This document shows, piece by piece, positions 26,605 through 35,364 of a stretch of 64,000 bases of DNA. A program made the position numbers and the translations under genes. This DNA is from Poriferisodalis sp965204195 (GTDB lineage Bacteria > Actinomycetota > Acidimicrobiia > Acidimicrobiales > Poriferisodalaceae), in contig NZ_OZ241975.1 in the NCBI RefSeq assembly GCF_965204195.1, positions 1,240,001-1,304,000 on the forward strand, read 5' to 3'. How positions within the stretch are numbered: the stretch's first letter is position 1; every line of letters starts with the position of its first letter. The notes under the pieces are model-generated. The model was not told where the DNA came from and searched no databases. It worked only from the letters and a program-made list of their open reading frames with translations.

Positions 26605-26621
26605 CGTGCTGAAATGTGCGA
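26605..26621 (+). promoter_or_regulatory. Conserved start-site element of the second CoA-transferase
   Basis: The same 15 bases as at 23995-24009 lie at 26605-26619, again 2 bases before the ATG (26622). TGAAAT (26610-26615) ends 6 bases before the start. Confidence 0.45.
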
Positions 26622-29177
26622 ATGCCTGACGCCCCGAGTGATTCTGAGACCGCCTCGATGCTGAGCCCGTTCCGGGTGCTGGACCTGACCGACGAGCGGG
26701 GTCACCTGTGCGGGGCGATCCTCGCCCAGATGGGTGCCGATGTGATCGCGGTGGAACCGCCAGAGGGTTCGTCTGCCCGGCGCCTGGCCCCCTTTGCCGG
26801 CGATGTTGAGGGTCCCGAGCGTTCGCTGCATCACTGGGCGTACAACCGGGGCAAGCGCAGCGTGGTGCTGGACCTGGCGACCGACGATGGTGCAGCCACG
26901 CTGCGGGAACTGGCCGCGGCCGCCGACATCCTGATCGAATCGGCTGGCCCGGGCCAGATGGATGCTGTGGGGCTGGGCTACGGCACTCTGTCGGAGATCA
27001 ATCCCGAGCTGGTGTACGTGTCGATCTCGCCGTTCGGCTCCGACGGACCCAAGGCCGACTGGGCTGTCTCGGATCTGACGTTGCAGGCCTCAGCGGTGAA
27101 CATGGCGATGACCGGCGATTCCGACCGGGCACCGGTGCGCACCGGGGGTCTGTTCCCGCAGGCGTTCCACAATGCGGCCTCCGAGGCTGCGGGCGCTGCG
27201 CTGATCGCCCTGTGGGAGCGCCAGACGGTTTCGGGTCTCGGCCAGCACGTGGACATGTCGGCCCAGCAGAGCATGAACCAGGCATGCCAGTCGTACGCGC
27301 TCTCCACACCGCTGGGCGCGACGCCGCCGACCCGCCACGCCGGCGGGGTGCTGGTGGAGGGTCTGCATGTGCAGCTGATGTGGCCGTGCAAGGATGGGCA
27401 TGCGTCGGTGACGTTCCTGTTCGGGCCGGGCTTCCGTGCCTTCACGCAGAGCCTCATGGACTGGGTGTGCGAGGAGGGCTTCTGCGACGAAGCCACCCGC
27501 GACAAGAACTGGACCGAGTACGCCATGATGCTGCTCGACGGCCGCGAGCCGATCTCGGAGTACGAGCGGCTGAAGCAGGTCCTGCACGACTTCTTCGCCA
27601 CCAAGACCAAGGCCGAGTTGCTGGATGCGGCCATGAGCCGGCGGGTGCTGATCACCCCGGTGTGGACGGCCGACGAGGTGGTGAACTCGCACCAGCTGGC
27701 CGCCCGTGAATACTGGGAGACCATCGCCCAGGATCTGGATGACGGCGACGGCGGCCCGTCCGAGGTGCGCTACCCGGGCCGCTATGCGCGCTTCAGTGCT
27801 ACGCCGATGCAACCGCTCGGTCCGCCGCCGAAGCTGGGCCAGCACACCGACGAGGTACTGGCCGAGCTGAGCGCACCCGAAGCGGCCCCGGCACGGTCGC
27901 GGCCTCGCATCGAGGCCACCGGCGCTGACGTCAGCGCCCAGACGGCTTCGACCGCACGGCCGCTGGAGAACGTCAAGGTGCTCGACTTCATGTGGGCGAT
28001 GGCCGGGCCTGCAGCGGCGCGGGTGCTGGCCGACTACGGCGCCGACATCATCCGGGTGGAGTCCGAAACTCGCTTGGAAGTGGCCCGTTCGCTGCAACCG
28101 TTCCGTGACGACATCGGCGACCCGGAGTACTCGGCGCTCTACAACAACATGAACGCCGGCAAGCGGGGCATCTGCCTGGACATGTCCAAGCCGGCTGCGT
28201 TGGACGTCATCTGGGATCTCATCGACTGGGCCGACGTGATCGTGGAGTCGTTCTCGCCGAAGGGCATGGCCGGCTTCGGGATGGGCTGGGAGCAGGTGCG
28301 CGAGCGCCGGCCCGACGTGATCATGGCGTCGAGCTGCCTGATGGGCCAGACCGGGCCGCTGGCGATGCTGGCCGGCTTCGGAACGATGGCCGCAGCGATC
28401 TCGGGCTTCTTCTACCCAGTGGGCTGGCCGGATCGGGCGCCGTGCGGGCCGTTCGGCGCCTACACCGACTACACCTCGCCCCGCTGGCTGGTGGCCGCAG
28501 TGATGGGAGCGCTGGAGCACCGGCGCCGTACCGGTGAGGGTCAGTACATCGACATGTCCCAGGCCGAGTCGGCGCTGCACTTGCTGGCGCCGGCGGTGCT
28601 CGACCGCACGGTGAACGGCCGGGTGGCGCACCGGGTGGGCAACCGCGACCGGCACATCGCACCCCAGGGCGTGTACCAGACGGCGGCGAGTGGTCAGTTC
28701 GCCGCCGTGGTCCCCGACGACAGCTGGATTGCAATCTCGTGCGTCGACGACGCCCAATGGCAGTCGCTGGCCGCGCTGATGGGTCGGGGCGATTTGGGCG
28801 ATCTGACCCTGGCGGAACGCCATGAGCGCCACGACGAGCTCGACGAGATCATCGCCGGGTGGGCCCGAGGACAGGACGGCGTGGCGCTGATGCATCGCCT
28901 GCAGGACGTCGGCGTGGCCGCGCACATCGTGCAGAACTCGCCGGAGTACACCGCCGATGCGCAAGTGATCCACCGGGGCCAGCAGGTCGAGGTGCCCCAC
29001 GCCAAGCAGGGCACCACCATCGTGGACGCCTCCCGCTTCGCGCTGTCTCGCACACCGGCGCAGGTGACCTACGGCGGCCCGACGCTCGGCGAGCACACCT
29101 TCGACATCCTCACCGAGGTGCTCGGCTACGACAGCGACCGCATAGCCGAACTCGCCGTCGCCGAACTCCTCGCCTGA
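26622..29177 (+). CDS. Doubly fused CaiB/BaiF (class III) CoA-transferase, copy 2
   Basis: An 851-residue paralogue of the preceding gene, matching it across the whole length (for example EPPEGSSARRLAPFAGDV and SSCLMGQTGPLAMLAGFGTM in both). The two halves show the same asymmetry: GQHVDMSAQQSM with Gln in the first and GQYIDMSQAESA with Glu in the second. The linker between domains (about 405-445) is the most divergent part. The pair arose by tandem duplication of an already fused gene and was kept, suggesting either different substrates or a hetero-oligomer. A downstream triple hairpin separates it from the carboxylase on the other strand. Confidence 0.9.
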   Translation: MPDAPSDSETASMLSPFRVLDLTDERGHLCGAILAQMGADVIAVEPPEGSSARRLAPFAGDVEGPERSLHHWAYNRGKRSVVLDLATDDGAATLRELAAAADILIESAGPGQMDAVGLGYGTLSEINPELVYVSISPFGSDGPKADWAVSDLTLQASAVNMAMTGDSDRAPVRTGGLFPQAFHNAASEAAGAALIALWERQTVSGLGQHVDMSAQQSMNQACQSYALSTPLGATPPTRHAGGVLVEGLHVQLMWPCKDGHASVTFLFGPGFRAFTQSLMDWVCEEGFCDEATRDKNWTEYAMMLLDGREPISEYERLKQVLHDFFATKTKAELLDAAMSRRVLITPVWTADEVVNSHQLAAREYWETIAQDLDDGDGGPSEVRYPGRYARFSATPMQPLGPPPKLGQHTDEVLAELSAPEAAPARSRPRIEATGADVSAQTASTARPLENVKVLDFMWAMAGPAAARVLADYGADIIRVESETRLEVARSLQPFRDDIGDPEYSALYNNMNAGKRGICLDMSKPAALDVIWDLIDWADVIVESFSPKGMAGFGMGWEQVRERRPDVIMASSCLMGQTGPLAMLAGFGTMAAAISGFFYPVGWPDRAPCGPFGAYTDYTSPRWLVAAVMGALEHRRRTGEGQYIDMSQAESALHLLAPAVLDRTVNGRVAHRVGNRDRHIAPQGVYQTAASGQFAAVVPDDSWIAISCVDDAQWQSLAALMGRGDLGDLTLAERHERHDELDEIIAGWARGQDGVALMHRLQDVGVAAHIVQNSPEYTADAQVIHRGQQVEVPHAKQGTTIVDASRFALSRTPAQVTYGGPTLGEHTFDILTEVLGYDSDRIAELAVAELLA

Positions 29178-29196
29178 CCGAATGGATCTGGGCAAC

Positions 29197-29270
29197 TTCG
29201 ATACTCGGAAAATCCGAGTATCGAATACTCGGTTTTTCCGAGCATTTTGTACTCGGCCGAACCGAGTATC
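29197..29270. terminator. Three consecutive hairpins between convergent genes
   Basis: Hairpin 1: TTCGATACTCGG (29197-29208) with CCGAGTATCGAA (29214-29225), a perfect 12-bp stem. Hairpin 2: AATACTCGG (29224-29232) with CCGAGCATT (29238-29246), one mismatch, loop TTTTT. Hairpin 3: TACTCGG (29250-29256) with CCGAGTA (29262-29268). All share the core ACTCGG. Likely bidirectional terminator for the CoA-transferase and carboxylase genes. Confidence 0.8.
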
Positions 29271-29285
29271 TAGGGGCGCCCGGCG

Positions 29286-32200
29286 TTACCAGGTGTCGAC
29301 CATGGGGCGCTTCTTGCCGGTGCGCGGGGGCTGCTTGGGAGCTGCCAGCAGCGCCATGCGGATCCAGTCGCGGCTCTCGGCGGGATCGATCACGTCATCG
29401 ATCTCGAAGAACGTGGCCGTGTTGACGGCCTTGCCCTGCTCGTACAGGCGGGCGACGCGCTTCTCGTACTCCGCTATGCGCTCCTCCGGGTCGTCGATGG
29501 CCTCGAGCTCGCGGCGGTATCCCAGCTTCACGAAGCCCTCGAGGCCCATGCCGCCGAACTCGCCGGTCGGCCACGACACGGTGAACGTCGGCGCCTTGAA
29601 GCTGCCGCCGGCCATGGCTTGGGCTCCCAGCCCGTAGCCCTTGCGCAGCACGATGGTCATGAACGGCACCGTCACGTTGGCTGCCGTCACGAACATGCGG
29701 GCCGCATGGCGCACCGTGGCCTCGTACTCCGCTTGGGGTCCCACCATGATCCCCGGCGTGTCGCACAGGAACAGCAGCGGGATGTCGTGCGCATCGCAGA
29801 GCTGGATGAAGCGGGCGGCCTTGTCGCCGGTGTCGGCATCGACCGCACCGCCGAGATGGTGGTTGTTGTTGGCCACCACGCCGATCGGGCGTCCTTCGAT
29901 GCGTGCCAGCGCCGTGACGCAACCCGGCCCCCAGCCGCGTCGCAGCTCCATCACCGAATCCACATCGCAGAGCTTGTCGATGATGTCGCGCACGTCGTAG
30001 GCCCGCAGGCGATTCTCGGGCACCAGGTGCCGCAGTTCGCGCTGGTCGTGGCACTCCCACTCGTCGACAGCGCCCTGGAAGTACGACAGGTACTGCTTGG
30101 CGGCCACGATCGCCTCGGCCTCGTCTTCCACCAGCACATCGATCACGCCGTTGGGCCACTGCACGTCGACCGGGCCGACTTCCTCGGGACGGAACACGCC
30201 CAAGCCGCCACCTTCGATCATGGCGGGGCCGCCGACGCCGATGTTCGAGCCCTCGGTCGCGATGATCACGTCGCAGCAGCCCAGCAGCACCGCGTTGCCC
30301 GCAAAGCAGCGACCGTTGGTGACGCCCACGAGCGGCACCAAGCCGCTGAGCTGGGCGAAGAAGGTGAAGGCCCAGCAGTCCAGCCCCGAGCCGCCGATGC
30401 CGTCGGTATCGCCCGGCCGCCCGCCGCCACCCTCGGCCAGCAGCACCACCGGCAGGCGGTTGTGCTCGGCGATCTCGAACATGCGGTCTTTCTTGCGGTG
30501 GTTGTTCCCGCCCTGGGTGCCCGCCAGCACCATGTAGTCGTAGGACATCACCATGGCCTGAGACTGCTCGGGGCCGAAGAGGTCGCCGTTGACGCTGGCC
30601 ACGCCCGCCACCATGCCGTCGCCCTGGGTGTTGGCGATCAGGTCCTCCATCGAGCGGCGGCGGCGCTGCGCAGCCACCATCAGCGGGCTGTACTCCACGA
30701 ACGTGCCCGCATCGACGAGGTCGGCCATGTTCTCGCGCGCCGTGCGGTGGCCCCGACCGTGACGCTTGGCAACAGCGTCGGGCCGGTTCTCGTCGAGGCC
30801 GAAGCCGCGACGGTCGAACACTTCGGCCAGATCGGGCCGGATGTAGTCGAGATCGACCGAGGAGGCTGCTTCGGCGAGCTCCACGGAAACCTCGGCCTCC
30901 TCGACGAACAGCAACGAGTGCCCCTCGTACACCGTGTCACCGGGCGCCACGCCCAGCATCCGCACGATGCCCGTGACCGTGGAGGTCACGACGTGCTCCA
31001 TCTTCATCGCTTCCATCACCGCGACCTGCTGGCCCTCGGCGACGGGATCGCCTTCGGCGACAGCGAGTGAGACGATCGTGCCCTGCAGCGGAGCCGCAAC
31101 GGCGATGCTGCCGTCGGGGCCGGTCACGGTCGCTACCGGCACGCCGTGGAGTGAGGCCGTTCCCGATGCCATGGCTTGAGCCCGAACAGCGTCAGATGCG
31201 GCCCGGTCGGCAGGGGCGTCATCAATGTCGCCGTGGTGCAGCACCGCAAGCGGATCGTCTCCGACCGTGGCACCAGCACGTCCACCGGCACCGGCACCAG
31301 CGGTGGCTGCAGGCTCGGCCGGCGCCCAGACCGATGCCGCCTGCGCAGCAGCGGTGCACAGCGCCTCGGCGTGATCGGCCACGAAGCTGGTGGTGAGCTC
31401 GTTGCTGGTCACCTCGGGCCGATCGAGCAGCGCGGCCAGGAATCCCAGGTTCGTCGCCACGCCGTCGATGCGGAATTCGCCCAGGGCCCGGCGTGCCCGA
31501 CGGACCGCATCGGCGTACTCGCGGCTGGGGCTGTAGGCGATCACCTTGGCGAGCAGCGAGTCGAAGCTGGGGTTGGTGCCGTATCCGACGTAGCCGTAGG
31601 TGTCGGTGCGTATCCCTGGACCGGTGGGAGGCTCGAAGGCGGCGAGCACACCGCCGCTTGGGCGCGAGGTGCCGTCTGGCTGCATCGTCTCGGTGTTGAC
31701 GCGGCATTGGATGGCGTACCCGCGCGGCGATGGCACGTCTGGCTGCACCAACCCCACATCGGCCAAGCGGGCGCCGCCGGCGATCCGCAACTGCGCGGCC
31801 ACAAGATCGACGCCGGTGACTTCCTCTGTGACCGTGTGCTCGACCTGGATGCGAGCGTTGACCTCGCAGAAGGCGATCGTGCTCGGGTCGTCGGCGTCGA
31901 TGAGGAACTCCCAGGTGCCCAGGCTGCGGTAGCCGACCGCTCTGGCCATCTCGGTGGCGGCGTCGCAGACCGCTTGGCGGGTATCGGTCGTGAGCGTGGG
32001 CGAGGGTGCGATCTCGACGATCTTCTGGTTCTGTCGCTGCAGCGTGCATTCCCGCTCGCCCAGATGGGCGACCGACTCGCCATCGCCCACGATCTGCACC
32101 TCGATGTGGCGGGCACGCTCGATCAGCTGCTCCACGTAGAGATCGCCGTTGCCGAACGCGGCGGCAGCCTCGCTGGTGCAGCGCTCATAGGCCGCCTCGA

Positions 32201-32723
32201 GCTCGTCGGCTGAGCGCACAACGCGCATGCCGCGCCCGCCGCCGCCGGCCAGAGCCTTGATCATCATCGGCCCGTGCTCGGCGAAGAACGCCTGTGCGGC
32301 CTCGACCGATGTCGGCTCGGAGGTGGCGGGCAGCAGCGGAACGTCGTGCTGCTGCGCGAGCGCCCGAGCGGCGAGCTTGTCGCCGAAGAGCTCAAGCTGG
32401 AGCGCGCTGGGCCCCACGAAGGTGATGTCGGCGGCCTTGCACGCAAGCGCCAGGGCCGGGTTCTCGGCGAGGAACCCGTAGCCGGGATGGATCGCGTCGC
32501 AGCCGGCCCCCGCAGCGGCACTGATCACCTGGTCGACGTCGAGGTAGGGCGCGACACCCCGGCCGTCGAGCGTGACCGACTCGTCTGCGACCCGTGTGTG
32601 CAGCGAGGCAGCGTCGTCGTCTCCGGCGATCGCAACCGTGCCGATGCCGAGCTCGCTGGCCGCCCGCGCCACCCGCACGGCAATCTCGCCGCGGTTCGCA
32701 ATCAGCAGCTTCTTGAGGCCCAT
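29286..32723 (-). CDS. Single-chain acyl-CoA carboxylase (BC-BCCP-CT)
   Basis: A 1145-residue biotin enzyme with all functions in one chain: biotin carboxylase (about 1-450, starting LKKLLIANRGEIAVRVARAA and including FCEVNARIQVEHTVTEEVTG), a linker, the biotinyl domain (VMEAMKMEHV, biotin-accepting Lys574), then carboxyltransferase (about 640-1145, including LFLCDTPGIMVGPQAEYEA). This order and length match the single-chain long-chain acyl-CoA carboxylases (LCC) known from mycobacteria. It makes malonyl- or alkylmalonyl-CoA type products from acyl-CoA. The ATG at 32723 follows AGGGAGA. It converges on the CoA-transferases across a triple hairpin; a functional link through acyl-CoAs is possible but unproven. 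Confidence 0.92.
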   Translation of the reverse strand: MGLKKLLIANRGEIAVRVARAASELGIGTVAIAGDDDAASLHTRVADESVTLDGRGVAPYLDVDQVISAAAGAGCDAIHPGYGFLAENPALALACKAADITFVGPSALQLELFGDKLAARALAQQHDVPLLPATSEPTSVEAAQAFFAEHGPMMIKALAGGGGRGMRVVRSADELEAAYERCTSEAAAAFGNGDLYVEQLIERARHIEVQIVGDGESVAHLGERECTLQRQNQKIVEIAPSPTLTTDTRQAVCDAATEMARAVGYRSLGTWEFLIDADDPSTIAFCEVNARIQVEHTVTEEVTGVDLVAAQLRIAGGARLADVGLVQPDVPSPRGYAIQCRVNTETMQPDGTSRPSGGVLAAFEPPTGPGIRTDTYGYVGYGTNPSFDSLLAKVIAYSPSREYADAVRRARRALGEFRIDGVATNLGFLAALLDRPEVTSNELTTSFVADHAEALCTAAAQAASVWAPAEPAATAGAGAGGRAGATVGDDPLAVLHHGDIDDAPADRAASDAVRAQAMASGTASLHGVPVATVTGPDGSIAVAAPLQGTIVSLAVAEGDPVAEGQQVAVMEAMKMEHVVTSTVTGIVRMLGVAPGDTVYEGHSLLFVEEAEVSVELAEAASSVDLDYIRPDLAEVFDRRGFGLDENRPDAVAKRHGRGHRTARENMADLVDAGTFVEYSPLMVAAQRRRRSMEDLIANTQGDGMVAGVASVNGDLFGPEQSQAMVMSYDYMVLAGTQGGNNHRKKDRMFEIAEHNRLPVVLLAEGGGGRPGDTDGIGGSGLDCWAFTFFAQLSGLVPLVGVTNGRCFAGNAVLLGCCDVIIATEGSNIGVGGPAMIEGGGLGVFRPEEVGPVDVQWPNGVIDVLVEDEAEAIVAAKQYLSYFQGAVDEWECHDQRELRHLVPENRLRAYDVRDIIDKLCDVDSVMELRRGWGPGCVTALARIEGRPIGVVANNNHHLGGAVDADTGDKAARFIQLCDAHDIPLLFLCDTPGIMVGPQAEYEATVRHAARMFVTAANVTVPFMTIVLRKGYGLGAQAMAGGSFKAPTFTVSWPTGEFGGMGLEGFVKLGYRRELEAIDDPEERIAEYEKRVARLYEQGKAVNTATFFEIDDVIDPAESRDWIRMALLAAPKQPPRTGKKRPMVDTW

Positions 32724-32953
32724 CGATGCTGTCTCCCTGTTCCCGACCCTGCTGGGCGCCGGCACAAACGGCCGCGAACCCGTCGCGGCAGTCACGGCGC
32801 GCCATTTCCGCCCCGCGTGTTTACCGCAGAGCGCCCAGTTCGCGTCGATTGAGCGCCTGATCTGTGCCAGGGCCATGCGGATTCCGGCCCATGATCGCCA
32901 GAAACATGAGCGTTCGTCCATCTGATGCTTGCATTGGCTTCATACAGGCCCAC

Positions 32954-32972
32954 TACCCTCCGGCGGGCCCTA
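32954..32972 (+). promoter_or_regulatory. Possible -10 box of egtB
   Basis: TACCCT (32954-32959) lies 12 bases before ATG 32972, giving at most a leader of a few bases. The rest of the 248-base divergent gap back to the carboxylase start shows no other clear signal. Confidence 0.4.
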
Positions 32973-34273
32973 TGGCCACATCCATGACCAGCGACTCGTT
33001 GTCTGACCTGCTCGGGAGCTACCGCTCGGTCCGAGCGCACACCGATGCACTCACCGCACCGCTGAGTGATGAAGACCAGTGCATCCAGACGATGCCCGAT
33101 GTCAGCCCCACCAAATGGCACCGGGCGCACGTCACCTGGTTCTTCGAGACGTTCCTGTGCAAACCGCACCTCGACGGCTACGTCGAGCACGACCCGGCCT
33201 TCGGATTCCTGTTCAACTCGTACTACGAGACCATCGGGAAGCGACACCCGCGCCCGGAGCGCGGCAACCTGTCGCGCCCGTCGTGCGCTGAGATCACGGC
33301 ATACCGCCGCCATGTCGACATGGCGATGGAACGGCTGCTCTGCGGCGGCATCGCCCTCGAGATCGCGGACCTGGTGACGCTCGGCCTGCATCACGAACAG
33401 CAGCATCAAGAGCTGATCCTCATGGACATCAAGCACGTGCTGTCGTGCAACCCGGCACTGTGGCCGGCGTACCGACAGCCCTGCAACACTGCAGCGGCCG
33501 GCGCCGACGCGGCCTGTGCCGCCGACACCCGCTGGGTGAGCTTCGACGGCGGCGAGGTCGAGGTCGGTCACGACGGATGCGGCTTCGCGTTCGACAATGA
33601 GTGGCCCCGTCACCGGGTGCTGACCGAGCCGTTCCGGCTGGCCGACCGCCCGGTGAGCTGCGCTCAGTGGCTGGAGTTCATGGACGACGGCGGCTACGAC
33701 ACGCCGACACTGTGGCTGTCTGACGGCTGGGGCCAACGCATTGCTCACGGCTGGGATTCGCCGGCGTACTGGCATCTCGCCGACAACGGCTGGCAGGTGT
33801 TCACACTCGGGGGCCTCAAGGCGGTTGCGCCCAACGAGCCGGTGTGTCATTTGTCGTACTACGAAGCGGACGCGTTCGCTCGTTGGGCCGGTGCCCGGCT
33901 ACCGACCGAGTTCGAGTGGGAGCACGCGGTGACCGGCCTGCCTCAGGTCGGCAACATCGGGAACGGCGCCAGACTGCACCCCGCTCCGGCGCTGGCGGTG
34001 CCGCAAGCAGGCGCCTCGGGGCCTGCGTCGCTGCTGCAGATGTACGGCGACGTGTGGGAATGGACGTCGAGCCCCTACAGCGCGTACCCGGGTTTCCGTG
34101 TCGCTCCCGGCGCCGTGGGCGAGTACAACGGCAAATTCATGATCAATCAGATGGTGCTGCGAGGCGGCTGCTGCGCGACCCCTGAAGGTCACATCCGGCC
34201 CACCTATCGCAACTTCTTTCATCCACATACCCGCTGGCACTTCTCCGGCTTGCGCCTGGCGGTCGACGCCTGA
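32972..34273 (+). CDS. egtB: Ergothioneine sulfoxide synthase EgtB
   Basis: A 433-residue non-haem iron enzyme that joins a thiol donor to hercynine with O2, the central step of ergothioneine synthesis. The N-terminal DinB-like domain carries the iron histidines: KWHRAHVTWFFE near residue 45 and HHEQQHQE near residue 140. The C-terminal formylglycine-generating-enzyme-like domain has RLPTEFEWEHA, YGDVWEWTSSPYSAYPGF, VLRGGCCATP and TYRNFFHP. The ATG at 32972 is chosen; another at 32984 is possible. The stop overlaps the egtD start (TGATG). No egtA, egtC or egtE is in the window, so the thiol donor may be cysteine directly or the partners lie elsewhere. Confidence 0.92.
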   Translation: MATSMTSDSLSDLLGSYRSVRAHTDALTAPLSDEDQCIQTMPDVSPTKWHRAHVTWFFETFLCKPHLDGYVEHDPAFGFLFNSYYETIGKRHPRPERGNLSRPSCAEITAYRRHVDMAMERLLCGGIALEIADLVTLGLHHEQQHQELILMDIKHVLSCNPALWPAYRQPCNTAAAGADAACAADTRWVSFDGGEVEVGHDGCGFAFDNEWPRHRVLTEPFRLADRPVSCAQWLEFMDDGGYDTPTLWLSDGWGQRIAHGWDSPAYWHLADNGWQVFTLGGLKAVAPNEPVCHLSYYEADAFARWAGARLPTEFEWEHAVTGLPQVGNIGNGARLHPAPALAVPQAGASGPASLLQMYGDVWEWTSSPYSAYPGFRVAPGAVGEYNGKFMINQMVLRGGCCATPEGHIRPTYRNFFHPHTRWHFSGLRLAVDA

Positions 34274-35310
34274 TGATGCTCTCCGAAGGGGCGGCGCCTC
34301 CCGCCGCCGATCCCGTGATCGACAACTGGCTCGACGCCGGCTGGTCGGATCGCGAACTGCGCGCCGATGTCTCGGTGGGCCTCTCCTCGAGCCCCAAGGA
34401 GCTGCCCCCGAAGTGGTTCTATGACGACCGCGGCAGCGAGCTGTTCGACGAGATCACCCGTCTCGACGAGTACTACCCCACCCGCCGCGAGCGGGAGATT
34501 CTCGAACGGGAAGCCGATGCCATCGCGGCGGCTGCTGGGGCTGACTGCATCGCCGAGTTGGGATCTGGCACCTCCACCAAGACGCGCATCCTGCTCGATG
34601 CGTTCGCAGCCGTCGGCCAGCTTCGCCGCTACGTGCCATTCGACAACAGCGAAGCGACGCTGCGCACCGCTGCTGGGCAAGTGGCCGGGGCGTATCCCGG
34701 TCTGGCCGTACACGGCGTCGTCGGCGACTTCGAGCACCACCTCGGGCACCTGCCGCTCGACGAGGCCGACGTCTGGCCCGATGCACCGCCCCGTGCCCCG
34801 GCGATGGTGGTGCTGCTCGGCGGCACGATCGGCAATTTCTCGCCGGCGCGCCGGCCGGCGTTTCTGGATGCCGTCGCCAGCGCGATGCGGGCAGGCGACA
34901 CGTTCCTGCTGGGCACCGATCTCGTCAAGGATGTCGACCGGTTGGTGGCCGCCTACGACGATGCGGCCGGCGTCACGGCGCGGTTCAACCTCAATGTGCT
35001 ATCGGTGCTCAATCGCAGGCTCGGCGCCGACTTCGACCTCGATGCGTTCGCCCATGAGGCAGTGTTCGACGCGGACAACGAGTGGATCGAGATGCGGCTG
35101 CGCTCACTGCGCACGCAGACCGTGCACATCCCGGCCCTGGAGATGACGGTCGACTTCGCGGCGGGCGAGCGGATGCGCACCGAGATCAGCGCCAAGTTCC
35201 GACCCGAGCGTGTGCGCTCAGAACTCGGCGCCGCAGGCCTCGTCGTGCAGCGGATGTGGACTGATGCCGACGGTGACTACGCCCTCACCCTCGCACGGCG
35301 AGTGCTGTGA
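34273..35310 (+). CDS. egtD: L-histidine N-alpha-methyltransferase EgtD
   Basis: A 345-residue SAM-dependent methyltransferase that trimethylates histidine to hercynine, the substrate of EgtB. Family motifs are PPKWFYDDRGSELFDEIT, EYYPTRREREIL, IAELGSGTSTKTRILLDA, YVPFDNSE, LLGGTIGNF and LLGTDLVKD. A C-terminal EISAKFRPERV segment belongs to the histidine-binding part. Length is typical (about 320). The start ATG overlaps the egtB stop, so the two are co-translated. Confidence 0.94.
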   Translation: MMLSEGAAPPAADPVIDNWLDAGWSDRELRADVSVGLSSSPKELPPKWFYDDRGSELFDEITRLDEYYPTRREREILEREADAIAAAAGADCIAELGSGTSTKTRILLDAFAAVGQLRRYVPFDNSEATLRTAAGQVAGAYPGLAVHGVVGDFEHHLGHLPLDEADVWPDAPPRAPAMVVLLGGTIGNFSPARRPAFLDAVASAMRAGDTFLLGTDLVKDVDRLVAAYDDAAGVTARFNLNVLSVLNRRLGADFDLDAFAHEAVFDADNEWIEMRLRSLRTQTVHIPALEMTVDFAAGERMRTEISAKFRPERVRSELGAAGLVVQRMWTDADGDYALTLARRVL

Positions 35311-35364
35311 CGCGGTCTGCCTATTCCAGCTAGACAGCGGGGCAGCGCAAGGAGGGGGAGTGCG

